Origin: Oscillospiraceae bacterium HV4-5-C5C
Lineage (GTDB): Bacteria; Bacillota; Clostridia; Saccharofermentanales; Fastidiosipilaceae
Length of the DNA stretch: 61,741 nucleotides
Reading direction: 5' to 3'
NCBI GenBank assembly: GCA_012034405.1
Contig: JAAVLZ010000017.1
Span: 1 to 61,741 of the forward strand
Shown here one piece after another: positions 33,963 to 43,688 of the stretch. The stretch's first letter is position 1, and each line of letters starts with the position of its first letter. The position numbers and the translations under genes are program-made. The notes under the pieces are model-generated. The model worked only from the letters and a program-made list of their open reading frames with translations, searched no databases and was not told where the DNA came from.

Positions 33963-34565
33963 ATGAATGATAAAGTACTTGAACCTTTAAAGAACCGCCA
34001 TTCCGTCTACGCGCTGGGCCGTCATGTCAGCCTGTCGGATCAGGAGCTGGGCCAATTGATTGAAGACGCCTTTGTGCTGGCCCCGACCGCCTTTAACAAC
34101 CAGGCCACCCGGGCGGTCATCTTGCTGGGTGAGCAGCATGTGAAACTGTGGGACCTGACTGAGGCCAGCCTCCGGACCGTGGCGGTCAGCCCGGAAGCGT
34201 TTGCTAAAACCCAGGCCAAGCTGGATAGCTTCCGTCAGGCTTACGGGACGGTCCTCTATTTTATCGATACCAACATCGTTCATCAAAATGAGACGGATTT
34301 CCCGCTCTACGCGGCTAATTTCCACGATTGGGCGGAGCAGGGCCTGGGCGGGGCGCAGCTGTGCGTCTGGACCGCTTTGTCCGCGAATGGCCTGGGGGCC
34401 AGCCTGCAGCACTATAATCCGCTGATTGACGCGGCTGTGGCGGAGACCTATGATCTGCCTGCCGGCTGGCAGCTGCGGGGTCAGATGCCCTTTGGCTCAG
34501 TGGAAGCGCAACCTGAAGCCAAACCGATGTTGCCGGCTTCTGAAAAAGTCCGTGTTCTGAAGTAA
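33963..34565 (+). CDS. Nitroreductase-family oxidoreductase
   Basis: A 200-residue FMN-dependent nitroreductase-like protein. It has the FMN-binding start LKNRHSVYALGR, the APTAFNNQATR block and the later NGLGASLQHYNP segment. The family reduces nitro compounds, quinones or flavins with NAD(P)H. This version resembles the fatty-acid-repression/oxidoreductase branch. AAGGAG precedes the ATG. No operon partner is evident. Confidence 0.92.
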   Translation: MNDKVLEPLKNRHSVYALGRHVSLSDQELGQLIEDAFVLAPTAFNNQATRAVILLGEQHVKLWDLTEASLRTVAVSPEAFAKTQAKLDSFRQAYGTVLYFIDTNIVHQNETDFPLYAANFHDWAEQGLGGAQLCVWTALSANGLGASLQHYNPLIDAAVAETYDLPAGWQLRGQMPFGSVEAQPEAKPMLPASEKVRVLK

Positions 34566-34626
34566 CCTGCCACCGGGACTGGATGCTGCTTCGGACGGGC
34601 TTGAAGCCTGGCTTGCCGCAGCGGTT

Positions 34627-35379
34627 TCAGAGGCTGCTTAACAGCTGACTTAATTGCGGCAGATCAGCCGCGATCCAATCCGCGCCGGCCGCTTCAAGTT
34701 CGCCGGCTTCCGCAAAGCCCAGGCGCAGGCCGATTGCTTTGAGGCCGCACGCATGCGCGCCCTCAATGTCATGGCGCCGGTCGCCTACCATGACAGCCCG
34801 CTGGCGGAGCCTTTCCGCCCGGGCTGTCTGACGTTCAGGGACCCCTGCCGCGGCCGCTGCGGTCCCTGCGGGGGCTGCCCCAGTGGACACCGGCGCTCCC
34901 TGTTCCGGCAGCCTGGCCAAACGCCGCAAGGTCTCAGCAATCACATCGGCTTTATGCCGGCGTTCTCCGTCCAGCAGGCTGCCGGTTACGACTGCAAAAC
35001 AGGAACTCAGCTTAAAATGGTCCAGAATCCGGCGAACAAAAATTTCCGGCTTGGAGCTGGCAACCGAGAGCCGGCACCCCTGAGACCGCAACTGTGCCAG
35101 TAACTCCGGTACACCGGGCAGCAGCTCATTTTCAAAAATACCAAGGCTGCGGAAGCGTTCCCGATAAAAACCGATCGCCTGGCGGGTCTGGTCGGCATCC
35201 AGCTTGAAACGCCGTTGAAACTCCTCATCCAGCGGCGGCCCGATAAAGCTGCAGAGCTCGGCCGGTGGCGGAGACGCCAGTCCCAGCTGCTGCAGGGCAT
35301 AGGCGACCGAGCGGGTGATACCTGCTTCCGGATCAGTCAGGGTGCCGTCCAGATCAAAAAGAATATCTTTATAGTACAT
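34627..35379 (-). CDS. HAD-superfamily phosphatase, phosphoglycolate phosphatase-like
   Basis: A 250-residue HAD hydrolase. The nucleophile Asp9 and acid/base Asp11 are in LFDLDGTLTD, the SSKP motif supplies the second-motif Ser and MVGDRRHDIEGA the Mg2+-binding Asp residues. A helical cap follows the first motif. About 35 Ala/Pro/Gly-rich residues (EQGAPVSTGAAPAG and on) form an unusual insert before the last motif. The start at 35379 is the conserved one; an upstream start at 35427 adds 16 residues. Substrate unknown. Confidence 0.9.
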   Translation of the reverse strand: MYYKDILFDLDGTLTDPEAGITRSVAYALQQLGLASPPPAELCSFIGPPLDEEFQRRFKLDADQTRQAIGFYRERFRSLGIFENELLPGVPELLAQLRSQGCRLSVASSKPEIFVRRILDHFKLSSCFAVVTGSLLDGERRHKADVIAETLRRLARLPEQGAPVSTGAAPAGTAAAAAGVPERQTARAERLRQRAVMVGDRRHDIEGAHACGLKAIGLRLGFAEAGELEAAGADWIAADLPQLSQLLSSL

Positions 35380-35574
35380 GTTCAGGGCAAATCTCCTGTC
35401 TGCTGCCGCTCGAGCGTCTGATCTCATGATTGCTGCCGATTCTGCGCGACCGCCAATCAGCTATAATCATAGCATGAAGCAGCGGTGGCGGCAGCTGCCG
35501 CCCGGGCGGATACAGGCGGCATGCAGATCCCGGCCTGCCAGCCTTACGGGGCAGGCTGAAAGCAGGAGGCCCAG

Positions 35575-37104
35575 ATGTCAGATGGTTTACAATATCCCAG
35601 GCAGGTTGAACGCTGGAACCGGTATGAAATAACGTTGCAGGGCCCGGCCACGGGCAACCCGTTTATTGAACAGACGCTTAGCGCCAGCTTTTTCCCCGCC
35701 GGCGGAGGCAGCCAGACGGTGGAGGGCTTTTATGACGGTGCCGGCTGCTACCGCCTCCGTTACCTGCCCCGGACGGTGGGGCTCTGCCGCTTTGAATTAA
35801 AGGCCAGCTTTTTGCCGCAACTGATCCGCGGCAGCTTTACGGTGACCCCGCAGGTCACGCCCGGCAATCACGGCCCGGTCCATGTCGCAGATACCTATTA
35901 TCTGGCTTATGAAGACGGCACCCCTTACCACTGTATCGGCAGCACCTGTTATGCCTGGGTCTGGCAACCGGAACAGCTGCGGCAGGCCACCCTGAGGACG
36001 CTGGCTGCCGCCCCGTTCAACAAACTCCGCTTTTGTGTCTTGCCCAAACACTATATCTATAATCTCAAGGATCCGCCGTTGTTTCCCTTCCCCGGCACTC
36101 CTGTGGATACTTCCGGGCTGACTCCGGCTAATTTTAATGACTACAATGGTTGTCCGCCGGGCAATCACTGGGACTTCAGCCGCTTTAACCCGGCTTACTT
36201 CCAGCAGCTGGAGCACTGTATTGCCAGCCTCTGCAATCTGGGCATTGAGGCCGACCTGATCGTGCTGCACCCTTATGACCGCTGGGGCTTCAGCCAGATG
36301 GACGCTGCCACCGATCAGCGCTACTGGCGCTACCTCATCGCCCGGCTGGCCTGCTACCGCAACCTTTGGTGGTCTCTGGCCAATGAATATGACTTGCTGC
36401 CGCAGCGCAGTCTGGCTGACTGGGAACGGGACGCGGACCTGCTCTGCCGGTATGACCCCTATGGTCATCTGCGCTCTATTCACAACTGCTTTGACTTCTA
36501 TGATTACAGCCGCCCCTGGATTACCCACTGCAGTATCCAGCGCCAGAACCTCTACCTGTCCGGAGAACTGACCGCCCGGTGGCGGGAGCGCTGGCACAAA
36601 CCGGTGGTCCTGGACGAGATAGCCTATGAAGGTGATATCCAATTTGGCTGGGGCAATCTCAGCGGCGAAGAAATGACCCGCCGTTTCTGGGAAACGGTCT
36701 GCCGCGGCGGCTATGCCGGCCACGGAGAAACCTATCTGAACCCGGATAACATTTTGTGGTGGTCCCACGGCGGAACGCTGCACGGCAGCAGCCCGGCCCG
36801 GTTGGCCTTTTTGCGGCGGATTATGGCGGAAACCCCGGGCCCGGGACTGGAACCCTGGCCTGCGGCTCAGTGGGATGAGGTGGCAGCCTGCGCGCACGGG
36901 CCGGCGCGTCAGGACTACTTTATTTTTTACTACAGCTTTATGCGACCGGGTTTCCGCGACTTTGATCTGGGGCCGGGCCGGTTTCAGATTGAAGTGATGG
37001 ATACCTGGAACATGACAATAACATCTCAGGGGTACGGAGAGGGGCGCTTCCGCGTCCGGCTGCCGGGGCGGCCATATATGGCGGTCCGGCTGCGGCGGAG
37101 CTGA
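35575..37104 (+). CDS. Putative clan GH-A glycoside hydrolase (DUF5060/DUF4038-like)
   Basis: A 509-residue protein with an N-terminal beta domain (about 5-95), a TIM barrel (about 100-430) and a C-terminal beta domain. The likely acid/base is Glu271 after Asn270 (WWSLANEYD) and the likely nucleophile is Glu348 (VVLDEIAYEG), as in clan GH-A. No signal peptide is present, so it probably acts on imported sugars. AGGAGG precedes the ATG. It lies 91 bp upstream of an ABC operon on the same strand. The substrate is not predictable. Confidence 0.84.
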   Translation: MSDGLQYPRQVERWNRYEITLQGPATGNPFIEQTLSASFFPAGGGSQTVEGFYDGAGCYRLRYLPRTVGLCRFELKASFLPQLIRGSFTVTPQVTPGNHGPVHVADTYYLAYEDGTPYHCIGSTCYAWVWQPEQLRQATLRTLAAAPFNKLRFCVLPKHYIYNLKDPPLFPFPGTPVDTSGLTPANFNDYNGCPPGNHWDFSRFNPAYFQQLEHCIASLCNLGIEADLIVLHPYDRWGFSQMDAATDQRYWRYLIARLACYRNLWWSLANEYDLLPQRSLADWERDADLLCRYDPYGHLRSIHNCFDFYDYSRPWITHCSIQRQNLYLSGELTARWRERWHKPVVLDEIAYEGDIQFGWGNLSGEEMTRRFWETVCRGGYAGHGETYLNPDNILWWSHGGTLHGSSPARLAFLRRIMAETPGPGLEPWPAAQWDEVAACAHGPARQDYFIFYYSFMRPGFRDFDLGPGRFQIEVMDTWNMTITSQGYGEGRFRVRLPGRPYMAVRLRRS

Positions 37105-37195
37105 GCTAAGTTTTACCTTGCCTTAATCTGAATCGTCTGCGGCCTTAATACGTGGCTTTTACAATCATTTTAAAAGTAAATTCCACGGAGCTGCT

Positions 37196-38164
37196 ATGAA
37201 TATTTATCTCAAGGCTGTGACAAAAGAATTCAACCATCAGGTGGTTATAAAGTCAACGACCTTAGAGATTCAGTCAGGCCGCTTCACCACGCTGCTGGGA
37301 CCTTCCGGCTGCGGCAAAACAACCCTGCTGCGGCTGATAGCGGGTCTGGAAACCGCTGACCAGGGCGAGATTTATTTTGACCGCCAATGCATGTATTCAG
37401 CGTCACGCCATATCAATGTCCCGCCAGAAAGGCGTGGCCTGGGCTTTGTGTTTCAGGACTTCGCGCTCTGGCCGCATCTGACTGTTTTTGAAAATGTGGC
37501 GTTTGGGCTCAGAGCCAGACACTGCCGCCAGCAGCTGAGGGAGCAGGTGCTGCAGGTGTTGCAGGCGGTCAGGCTGGAAGACTGTGCCAGGAGGTACCCC
37601 CAGCAGCTATCCGGCGGACAGCAGCAGCGGGTGGCTTTTGCGCGCGCGCTGGTGACTCAGCCTGCCTGTGTCCTGTTTGACGAGCCATTTTCCGCGCTGG
37701 ACGCCAGGCTCAGAGAAAGCATGCGCCTTGAACTGAAAGCTATGGTTTCAAGGCTGGGGATCACCGCGGTTTTGGTCACCCATGATCAGACCGAAGCCAT
37801 GAGCATGAGTGACAGGATTGCGGTGATATCAGCAGGTCAGATTGAGCAGTATGACCGGCCGGAAGTCATTTATCAGGCACCGCTGACGCCTTTTAGCGCC
37901 CGTTTTGTGGGTTTGTCCAACTGGATTGATGACTGGCACATGTTCAGACCGGAAAACGCCAGTCTGCGGCCGTTGGCAGAAGCCAGGTCTTTTGAGGTCA
38001 CCATTCGTTCCTCCCAGTTTCTTGGGAGTACCTACCATATCAGTACTGCCTTTGGCAGATATAACTGGAGCCTGTTCAGTGACCGCCGCCTCGCGCCGGG
38101 TCAGACCTGCTCTGTTTATATAAAACCGCAAAATATTATTCGGATTGAAAGAGGTAAGGAATGA
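37196..38164 (+). CDS. ABC transporter ATPase, Fe3+/phosphonate/spermidine type
   Basis: A 322-residue ATPase of the FbpC/PotA group. Walker A is GPSGCGKTT at 35-43, the signature is [15 protein letters not shown], and Walker B is CVLFDEPFSALD, followed by VTHDQTEAMSMSDRIAVI. A C-terminal TOBE-like extension is present. It drives the permease encoded two genes downstream. Its stop overlaps the next start by 4 nt (ATGA). No strong ribosome binding site is seen. Confidence 0.93.
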   Translation: MNIYLKAVTKEFNHQVVIKSTTLEIQSGRFTTLLGPSGCGKTTLLRLIAGLETADQGEIYFDRQCMYSASRHINVPPERRGLGFVFQDFALWPHLTVFENVAFGLRARHCRQQLREQVLQVLQAVRLEDCARRYPQQLSGGQQQRVAFARALVTQPACVLFDEPFSALDARLRESMRLELKAMVSRLGITAVLVTHDQTEAMSMSDRIAVISAGQIEQYDRPEVIYQAPLTPFSARFVGLSNWIDDWHMFRPENASLRPLAEARSFEVTIRSSQFLGSTYHISTAFGRYNWSLFSDRRLAPGQTCSVYIKPQNIIRIERGKE

Positions 38165-39300
38165 AAAAATCACAGGTACTATGGGTATCAACTTGTCTGA
38201 CGCTGGCCCTGTCAGGCTGTGCCGGCACGACTGCCACGACCACCGCAGCCACGACAGCCACAACTGCTGCAGCCACGACCACGACCGGCACAACCACCGC
38301 GGCCACGACCACCACGACCACCACGACCACCGCGGCCACCGCGGCCACCGCGGCCACAACAGCCGCGGCCACGACGGCCGCGACTGCCTCTGCTTCTGCC
38401 TTGAGCGGTAAAGTAACTGTTTACATGCCTTCGCCCTCCGGACTGGCTGACCAACTGGCCGCAGGCTTTGAAGCCGCGACCGGCGTTCAGGTGGAAACCT
38501 TTCAGGGTACAACCGGAGAGATCCTGGCCCGTCTGGAAACTGAAGCCGCTAATCCGGTGGCGGATGTGGTCATCCTGGCTTCCTGGTCCGACGGTCTCAG
38601 CCTGAAAGAAGAAGGCCAGCTGCAGTCATACACCCCAGCGGCCGCCAGCAGTATAGTAGACGGCTGGATCGATGAGGACCAGCAGTTATTTGGCTACAGT
38701 GCTTCTGCGGTAGGGGTCATTTATAATACGACCATTTATCCGGAACTGTCTGCTGACTGGTCTGAGCTGGCTGACGCTGCGTATAAAGACCAGCTGGCCA
38801 TACCTGATCCGGAAAAATCCGGCGCCTGTAAAGATTTTATTGCCGGATATGTCACGAATAACGGCTGGTCAGATCTGGAAGCGCTGGCCGCAAACGGCAT
38901 GATTGTGCCCGGAGCCAATAAGGCCGCGCTGGAAGCGGTCACTACCGGAGAAGTTGGTATATTGGTAGCCGGCGTAGACTACAACGCCTACTCAGCTATT
39001 GCCAAAGGTGAACCTCTGGGGATTTATTATCCCGCCGGCGGTACGGTGGTTAACCCGCGGCCGGCCATGATTATGAAAACCGCTCCTGATCTGGCCAATG
39101 CCCAGGCCTTTATTGACTACCTTTTTTCTGATGAAGCCCAAAATATGGTAGCGCAGGCCTACCTGCTGCCGGGCCGTTCTGATGTAGACGCCCAGGGCCG
39201 TACCAGCCTGGCCGATATCCCTCAGCTCGACTGCGACTGGGAGAAAATGATGGCGGAAGCCAGTGAAGACGCCGCTGAACTCAATGAACTCTGCCAGTAA
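38161..39300 (+). CDS. Fe3+-type ABC substrate-binding lipoprotein with Thr/Ala-rich linker
   Basis: A 379-residue lipoprotein. The lipobox LALSGC puts the lipidated Cys at residue 20. Residues about 21-80 are almost only Thr and Ala, encoded by repetitive ACG/ACC/GCC codons (38225-38395), an unusually long low-complexity spacer. The mature domain is of the FbpA / 2-aminoethylphosphonate-binding type (KVTVYMPSPSGLADQLAAGFE, VADVVILAS, VGVIYNTTIYPE). It would deliver Fe3+ or a small anion to the permease. Wall-spanning by the linker is a reasonable reading. Confidence 0.9.
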   Translation: MKKSQVLWVSTCLTLALSGCAGTTATTTAATTATTAAATTTTGTTTAATTTTTTTTTAATAATAATTAAATTAATASASALSGKVTVYMPSPSGLADQLAAGFEAATGVQVETFQGTTGEILARLETEAANPVADVVILASWSDGLSLKEEGQLQSYTPAAASSIVDGWIDEDQQLFGYSASAVGVIYNTTIYPELSADWSELADAAYKDQLAIPDPEKSGACKDFIAGYVTNNGWSDLEALAANGMIVPGANKAALEAVTTGEVGILVAGVDYNAYSAIAKGEPLGIYYPAGGTVVNPRPAMIMKTAPDLANAQAFIDYLFSDEAQNMVAQAYLLPGRSDVDAQGRTSLADIPQLDCDWEKMMAEASEDAAELNELCQ

Positions 39301-41002
39301 CGGACCGGCAGTGGTTCAGCTTCTGGTCAAAGGCCTCAAGCGCCTGAGCCGGTTCCTGCTGCCGGCTCTTTTGATTGGCTTGATCATCTGTCCGCTGCTG
39401 ACCATCCTGCTTCGCGCGTTGGTGAGAGACGGGCACCTTGCTTTAAACCAGGCCCTGACAGAGCTGCTGACCTCACAACATGCGCAAATGATCGGCAACT
39501 CGCTGCTGCTGGCGGCGTTGGTGGTAATTGTATCTACAATCCTGGCCGCGCCGATCGCATATTTTATGACCCGCAGTAGTCTGGCCCGCCATCACTGGCT
39601 GGATATCATCTTGCTGATCCCATTTATGACCCCGCCTTATATAGGCGCGATGGGCTGGATCTTATTTATGCAAAAGCGAGGGCTGCTGCAGCAGCTGCTG
39701 CCCGGCGCGGCCGGCCTGGAAACCTGTTTCTTCTCCCTGGGCGGTCTGGTTTTAGTGATGAGTCTGCATGTGTTCCCTTTTATGCTGACTATGCTGAAAA
39801 ATGCCTTGCTCAATCTGCCTTCTGGCTTTGAGGAGGCCGCCGCCATCTCAGGGGCAGGCTTTGGCCGGCGCCTGCGGAAGGTGGTACTGCCGCTGCTCAG
39901 CGGCAACTACGCCATCGGCGCGCTGCTGGTTTTTGTCAAAACGCTATCTGAATATGGCACGCCGGCAACTTTGGGTCAGCGGATCGGTTTTGAGGTATTT
40001 ACGACTGATATTCATCGGTATGCTACGGTTGCGCCGGTTGATTTTGCCCAGGCTGCCAATCTTTCTTTCGCCCTGATCGGTATCTGTCTGATTCTATGGA
40101 TGCTGCAATCCTGGATCAGCCGCCGCCACCAGTACCAGCTGGTAGGCAGTGGGGTACGGGCGCAGAGCCAGCGTGGCTTAAGCCGCCGGGGAACGGTCTT
40201 CGCCTGGATTTATCTCAGCCTGGTTCTGCTGTTGGCAATTGGTATCCCCTATTTTTCAATTCTCACGACCTCTTTCATTAAATTACGAGGTTATGGCCTG
40301 CGCGCGGGTAATTTCACCTGGCAGCATTACCAGGATCTGTTTACTGCCAATACCAAGGGTCGTCAGGCCTTGATTAACAGCGTGGGGCTGGCGCTGAGCT
40401 CCGCGACCCTTGCTAGCATTTTAGGCACCGCCATTGTGCTCCGCCTGCGCCGCAAGCCCTCAGGCGGCCGGGTGGACAGAGGGGGCCGGCTGCTGGAAGC
40501 AACAGCGCTTTTGCCGGAAATGCTGCCTGGTATTGTCCTGGTGATCGGAATCATGCTCTTTTGGAATGATCTCTATCGCGTGATTCCGCTGTACAACACT
40601 CTGGGTATCATGGTCCTGGCCTATACTGTCCTGTTCTTGCCCTATAGCGTCCAGTATGTCAGTTCGGCGTACAGCCAGCTCAGTCCCAGCCTGCTGGCAG
40701 CAGCCAGCGTGGCGGGGGGCAGGCCGGCTTATGTCCTGCGGCGGATCACCCTGCCGCTGCTCTTTAAGGGCATCCTGTCCGGCTGGATGATGATTTTTAT
40801 GATTGCCTTCAGGGAACTGGTTACCGCCAGTTTAATTGCTCCTCCGGACACGCTGGTGGTGTCAACCTATATCCTGCGGGAATTTGAACAGGGCAGCGTA
40901 TCCTTGGGCATGGCCATGGCCGTGCTGTGTGTGCTGTTTACGACCGGCTCCCTGCTGCTGCTTAACCGCCTGCTGAAGCCTGCCGGGCACCGCCGGAGCT
41001 GA
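39263..41002 (+). CDS. FbpB-type ABC permease with two fused halves
   Basis: A 579-residue membrane protein with about 12 helices and two permease halves. EAA loops occur in each: FEEAAAISGAGFGRRLRKVVLP in the first and LAAASVAGGRPAYVLRRITLP in the second. This fused form is typical of Fe3+ (FbpB/SfuB) and 2-aminoethylphosphonate importers. The start is uncertain: GTG 39263 has GGAAG only three bases away, and ATG 39284 has no clear site. In either case the gene overlaps the binding-protein gene. It completes an ATPase, binding protein, permease operon. Confidence 0.92.
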   Translation: MKTPLNSMNSASNGPAVVQLLVKGLKRLSRFLLPALLIGLIICPLLTILLRALVRDGHLALNQALTELLTSQHAQMIGNSLLLAALVVIVSTILAAPIAYFMTRSSLARHHWLDIILLIPFMTPPYIGAMGWILFMQKRGLLQQLLPGAAGLETCFFSLGGLVLVMSLHVFPFMLTMLKNALLNLPSGFEEAAAISGAGFGRRLRKVVLPLLSGNYAIGALLVFVKTLSEYGTPATLGQRIGFEVFTTDIHRYATVAPVDFAQAANLSFALIGICLILWMLQSWISRRHQYQLVGSGVRAQSQRGLSRRGTVFAWIYLSLVLLLAIGIPYFSILTTSFIKLRGYGLRAGNFTWQHYQDLFTANTKGRQALINSVGLALSSATLASILGTAIVLRLRRKPSGGRVDRGGRLLEATALLPEMLPGIVLVIGIMLFWNDLYRVIPLYNTLGIMVLAYTVLFLPYSVQYVSSAYSQLSPSLLAAASVAGGRPAYVLRRITLPLLFKGILSGWMMIFMIAFRELVTASLIAPPDTLVVSTYILREFEQGSVSLGMAMAVLCVLFTTGSLLLLNRLLKPAGHRRS

Positions 41003-41236
41003 CCGGGCGCCAGCTGGTACCGGCCCGCGCGGCCTCAGTGCCTGTGGCCCGGGACCCGGGCCGTTCGGACTATCTGTCTGGCTATGAGCGGGCTATTTAT
41101 TCAATATGAGCGAAAATGATAAAATTCTCAACCGGAAATGATCATGAACGGCTTTCAAGATTCAGTTCAGTCTATATAATGAGGCTTGACCGGGCTGCTG
41201 GCAACCGGTTAACCAATCATGAAAGAGGGCTGTCAG

Positions 41237-42298
41237 ATGAAAAAAATCCGTGTTGCGGTGATCGGCTGCGGCAGTATTGCTACCAGCGCCCATATCCCCG
41301 CGTACCTTAAGAACCCGGCGGTGGAACTGACCGCATTCTGTGACATATTACCAGCGCGCGCGGAGGCCTGCGTCCGGCAATATGGGGTTGGCCGAGCCGT
41401 GACAGACTACCATGAACTGCTGGGCGAGCCGGATTTGGACGCCGTCTCTGTCTGCACCCCCAATGTCCTGCACGCCGTGATAGCAGAAGACTTTATGCGG
41501 GCCGGTAAAGATGTCTTATGCGAAAAGCCTGCCGCCCGGGTGTATGCTGAAGCGCTGGAGCTGCAGCAGGTCCGGCGGGAGACCGGCCGGCTGCTGAATA
41601 TCGGCGTCTGCAATCGCTTCAATGATTCGGTTAACCGGATTAAAAAACTGATCGATGCGGGCGAATTGGGCGAGCTTTACCACGTGTATATCAGTTTCCG
41701 CTCCTACCGTTCTATCCCGGGTTTGGGCGGCGCGTTTACCACCAAAGCGATTGCCGGCGGCGGCGCCCTGATTGACTGGGGCGTGCACTTTCTGGACATT
41801 GTGATGTACTGCTGCGGAGACCCCCGCCCAAGGACCGTCAGCGGTCAGACGTTTTCCAGACTGGGTAAGGATCTGGCTGGCTATACCTATACGGACATGT
41901 GGGCCGGCCCCCCGGACCCGGCTGGTACCTATGATGTGGAAGATTCTGTAACCGCGCTCATCCGGACCAGCGGTCCTGTCATTACGCTGCACGGCGCCTG
42001 GGCCCAGAATATCGGCCAGAATGAAATGTATATTGACTTTATGGGCGACCGGGCCGGCATCCGGCTGCAGTACGGCGCCGGCTTCAAGCTCTACTCCACC
42101 CGGGACGGCGCGCTGCTTGAGACAACGCCCTCGTTTAAGATGAGTAATCATTATGAAAACGAGATCAACAGTTTTATTGACTGCATACAGCAGGGAACGA
42201 CCAACGCGGCGGATATTGACAACGCGGTGATCACTTCGCAGATCATGCAGGCCATTTATGATTCCTCCGCCGCGCAACGGGAACTGGCGCTGGATTGA
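41237..42298 (+). CDS. Gfo/Idh/MocA-family oxidoreductase
   Basis: A 353-residue NAD(P)-dependent dehydrogenase. The Rossmann start VAVIGCGSIATSAHIPAY, the conserved CEKPAA motif (Lys is the usual catalytic/NAD-site residue) and a C-terminal domain with GGGALIDWGVHFLDIVMY (His as likely catalytic residue) define the family. It acts on sugars or inositols. AGAGGG precedes the ATG at 41237; an upstream in-frame start lacks support. It lies 292 bp before a second family member. Confidence 0.93.
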   Translation: MKKIRVAVIGCGSIATSAHIPAYLKNPAVELTAFCDILPARAEACVRQYGVGRAVTDYHELLGEPDLDAVSVCTPNVLHAVIAEDFMRAGKDVLCEKPAARVYAEALELQQVRRETGRLLNIGVCNRFNDSVNRIKKLIDAGELGELYHVYISFRSYRSIPGLGGAFTTKAIAGGGALIDWGVHFLDIVMYCCGDPRPRTVSGQTFSRLGKDLAGYTYTDMWAGPPDPAGTYDVEDSVTALIRTSGPVITLHGAWAQNIGQNEMYIDFMGDRAGIRLQYGAGFKLYSTRDGALLETTPSFKMSNHYENEINSFIDCIQQGTTNAADIDNAVITSQIMQAIYDSSAAQRELALD

Positions 42299-42590
42299 AA
42301 GCGGCTTGAGCGGGGGGCGGCAGTAAAAAGGGCCGGGCTGCTGGACAAGTATCTGGCTCAGTACTGCGCAAAGCCTTATCCACAATAGAAGAAAACCGTT
42401 GCCGGTAACGGGCGATTTTTATCCCCGTTTTATCCCTAAAATGGTAGACTCTATTAAAGACGGCCGTCCGCAGGCTTTACCGGCAGAAACCCTGCCGGTC
42501 ATAACCCTGCTGAAGGTGGTAAAAAGGCCGTGGAGACAGCGGCTGCCTGGACTGCCTGATGAAACGGTTGTCTGACCAGAGGAAAGTTGA

Positions 42591-43688
42591 TTGAATTTGA
42601 TGACTAAAAAATACGGAGTCATGCTGATTGGCTGCGGCCACATTGGCGAAGAACATATAGCTGACATTTATTTCAGAGATAATATCCGGATTGAAGCGGT
42701 GGTAGATCAAAACGAAGCCCGGGCCCGCCTGTTTGCGGCCAAATACCGCGCCCGGCAGGCAGCCGTGGATTACCGGACCCTGCTGGATGATCCGGCCATT
42801 GATATTGTCATAATCGCGACTTACGCGGATACGCATCTGGATATCCTGCGCGACTGCCTGCAGGCCGGTAAACATGTGCTTTGTGAAAAGCCGCTGACCC
42901 CGGATCTGGCCTCAGGCCTGGCTTTTTACCGCCTGGTAAAGCAAGCCTCCAGCAAAGTGCTGATTGCCCATATCCTGCGGCATAACCGCTCCTACCAAAA
43001 AATTGCCGAACTGATACAAAGCGGCGCAATCGGCCGCCTCCGCCTGATGCGTATGGTGCAGAACCATCACGCCAAGGACTGGCCGCGCTATCAGCGACTG
43101 ATGGCTGACTGCCCGCCGGTGGTGGACTGCGGCGTGCACTACATTGATGTGATGCAGTGGGTGACCGGGGCCCAGGTCCGGGAAGTCAGTGGCATGGGCT
43201 GCCGGATTGATCCGGATGCCGTGCGGGATAACTACGGCATGATTCAGCTGCAGCTGGATAATGGCTGCATTGGTTACTATGAGGCAGGCTGGAGCCGCAG
43301 CCTGGCGGCGCAGAACCTTAAGGAGTTTATTGGCGAAACCGGCCGCATCTCCCTGACCCTGCGGGATAACCGCGCGGATAACCGCGAAGAAGGCGACCTG
43401 CTGACGGTTTATCACCAGGGTAGCGGCGAGTACCAGACCCTGAACCTGCCCTCCAAATACAAGGACATGTATGCCCAGCTTTGCCGCCTGATCGAGATGA
43501 TCGAGCAGGATGAACCGGGCAACCCCACGATTGACGAAGCCTTCAGCGCCTTTTATGTGGCGATCGAAGCCGAACAGGCTATCCTGACCGGCCAGCCCCG
43601 GCAGGTCAGCTACCGGCGCTTTTTGCAGGCGGAGCTGGATCCGCTGGCAGCTACGGCAACGGGATTGAAGGGAAAGCCCAGCCTATGA
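42591..43688 (+). CDS. Gfo/Idh/MocA-family oxidoreductase
   Basis: A 365-residue enzyme of the same family. It has the Rossmann motif MLIGCGHIGEEH, CEKPLTPD and PPVVDCGVHYIDVMQW. Sequence similarity to the previous gene is limited, so it is not a recent duplicate. The start is TTG at 42591, four bases after GGAAAG; ATG 42600 is the alternative. Its stop overlaps the next start by 4 nt, coupling it with the GNAT gene. The substrate is unknown but likely a sugar derivative. Confidence 0.92.
   Translation: MNLMTKKYGVMLIGCGHIGEEHIADIYFRDNIRIEAVVDQNEARARLFAAKYRARQAAVDYRTLLDDPAIDIVIIATYADTHLDILRDCLQAGKHVLCEKPLTPDLASGLAFYRLVKQASSKVLIAHILRHNRSYQKIAELIQSGAIGRLRLMRMVQNHHAKDWPRYQRLMADCPPVVDCGVHYIDVMQWVTGAQVREVSGMGCRIDPDAVRDNYGMIQLQLDNGCIGYYEAGWSRSLAAQNLKEFIGETGRISLTLRDNRADNREEGDLLTVYHQGSGEYQTLNLPSKYKDMYAQLCRLIEMIEQDEPGNPTIDEAFSAFYVAIEAEQAILTGQPRQVSYRRFLQAELDPLAATATGLKGKPSL

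Noticed and set aside
35797-36897. 366-codon minus-strand frame inside the glycosidase gene
   Set aside because: The plus strand encodes a recognisable TIM-barrel enzyme with catalytic residues; the antisense frame is open because of codon bias.
38225-38395. Possible CRISPR or minisatellite in the GC-rich repetitive tract
   Set aside because: The repeats are short ACG/ACC/GCC codons in frame with a lipoprotein, so they are a coding low-complexity linker.
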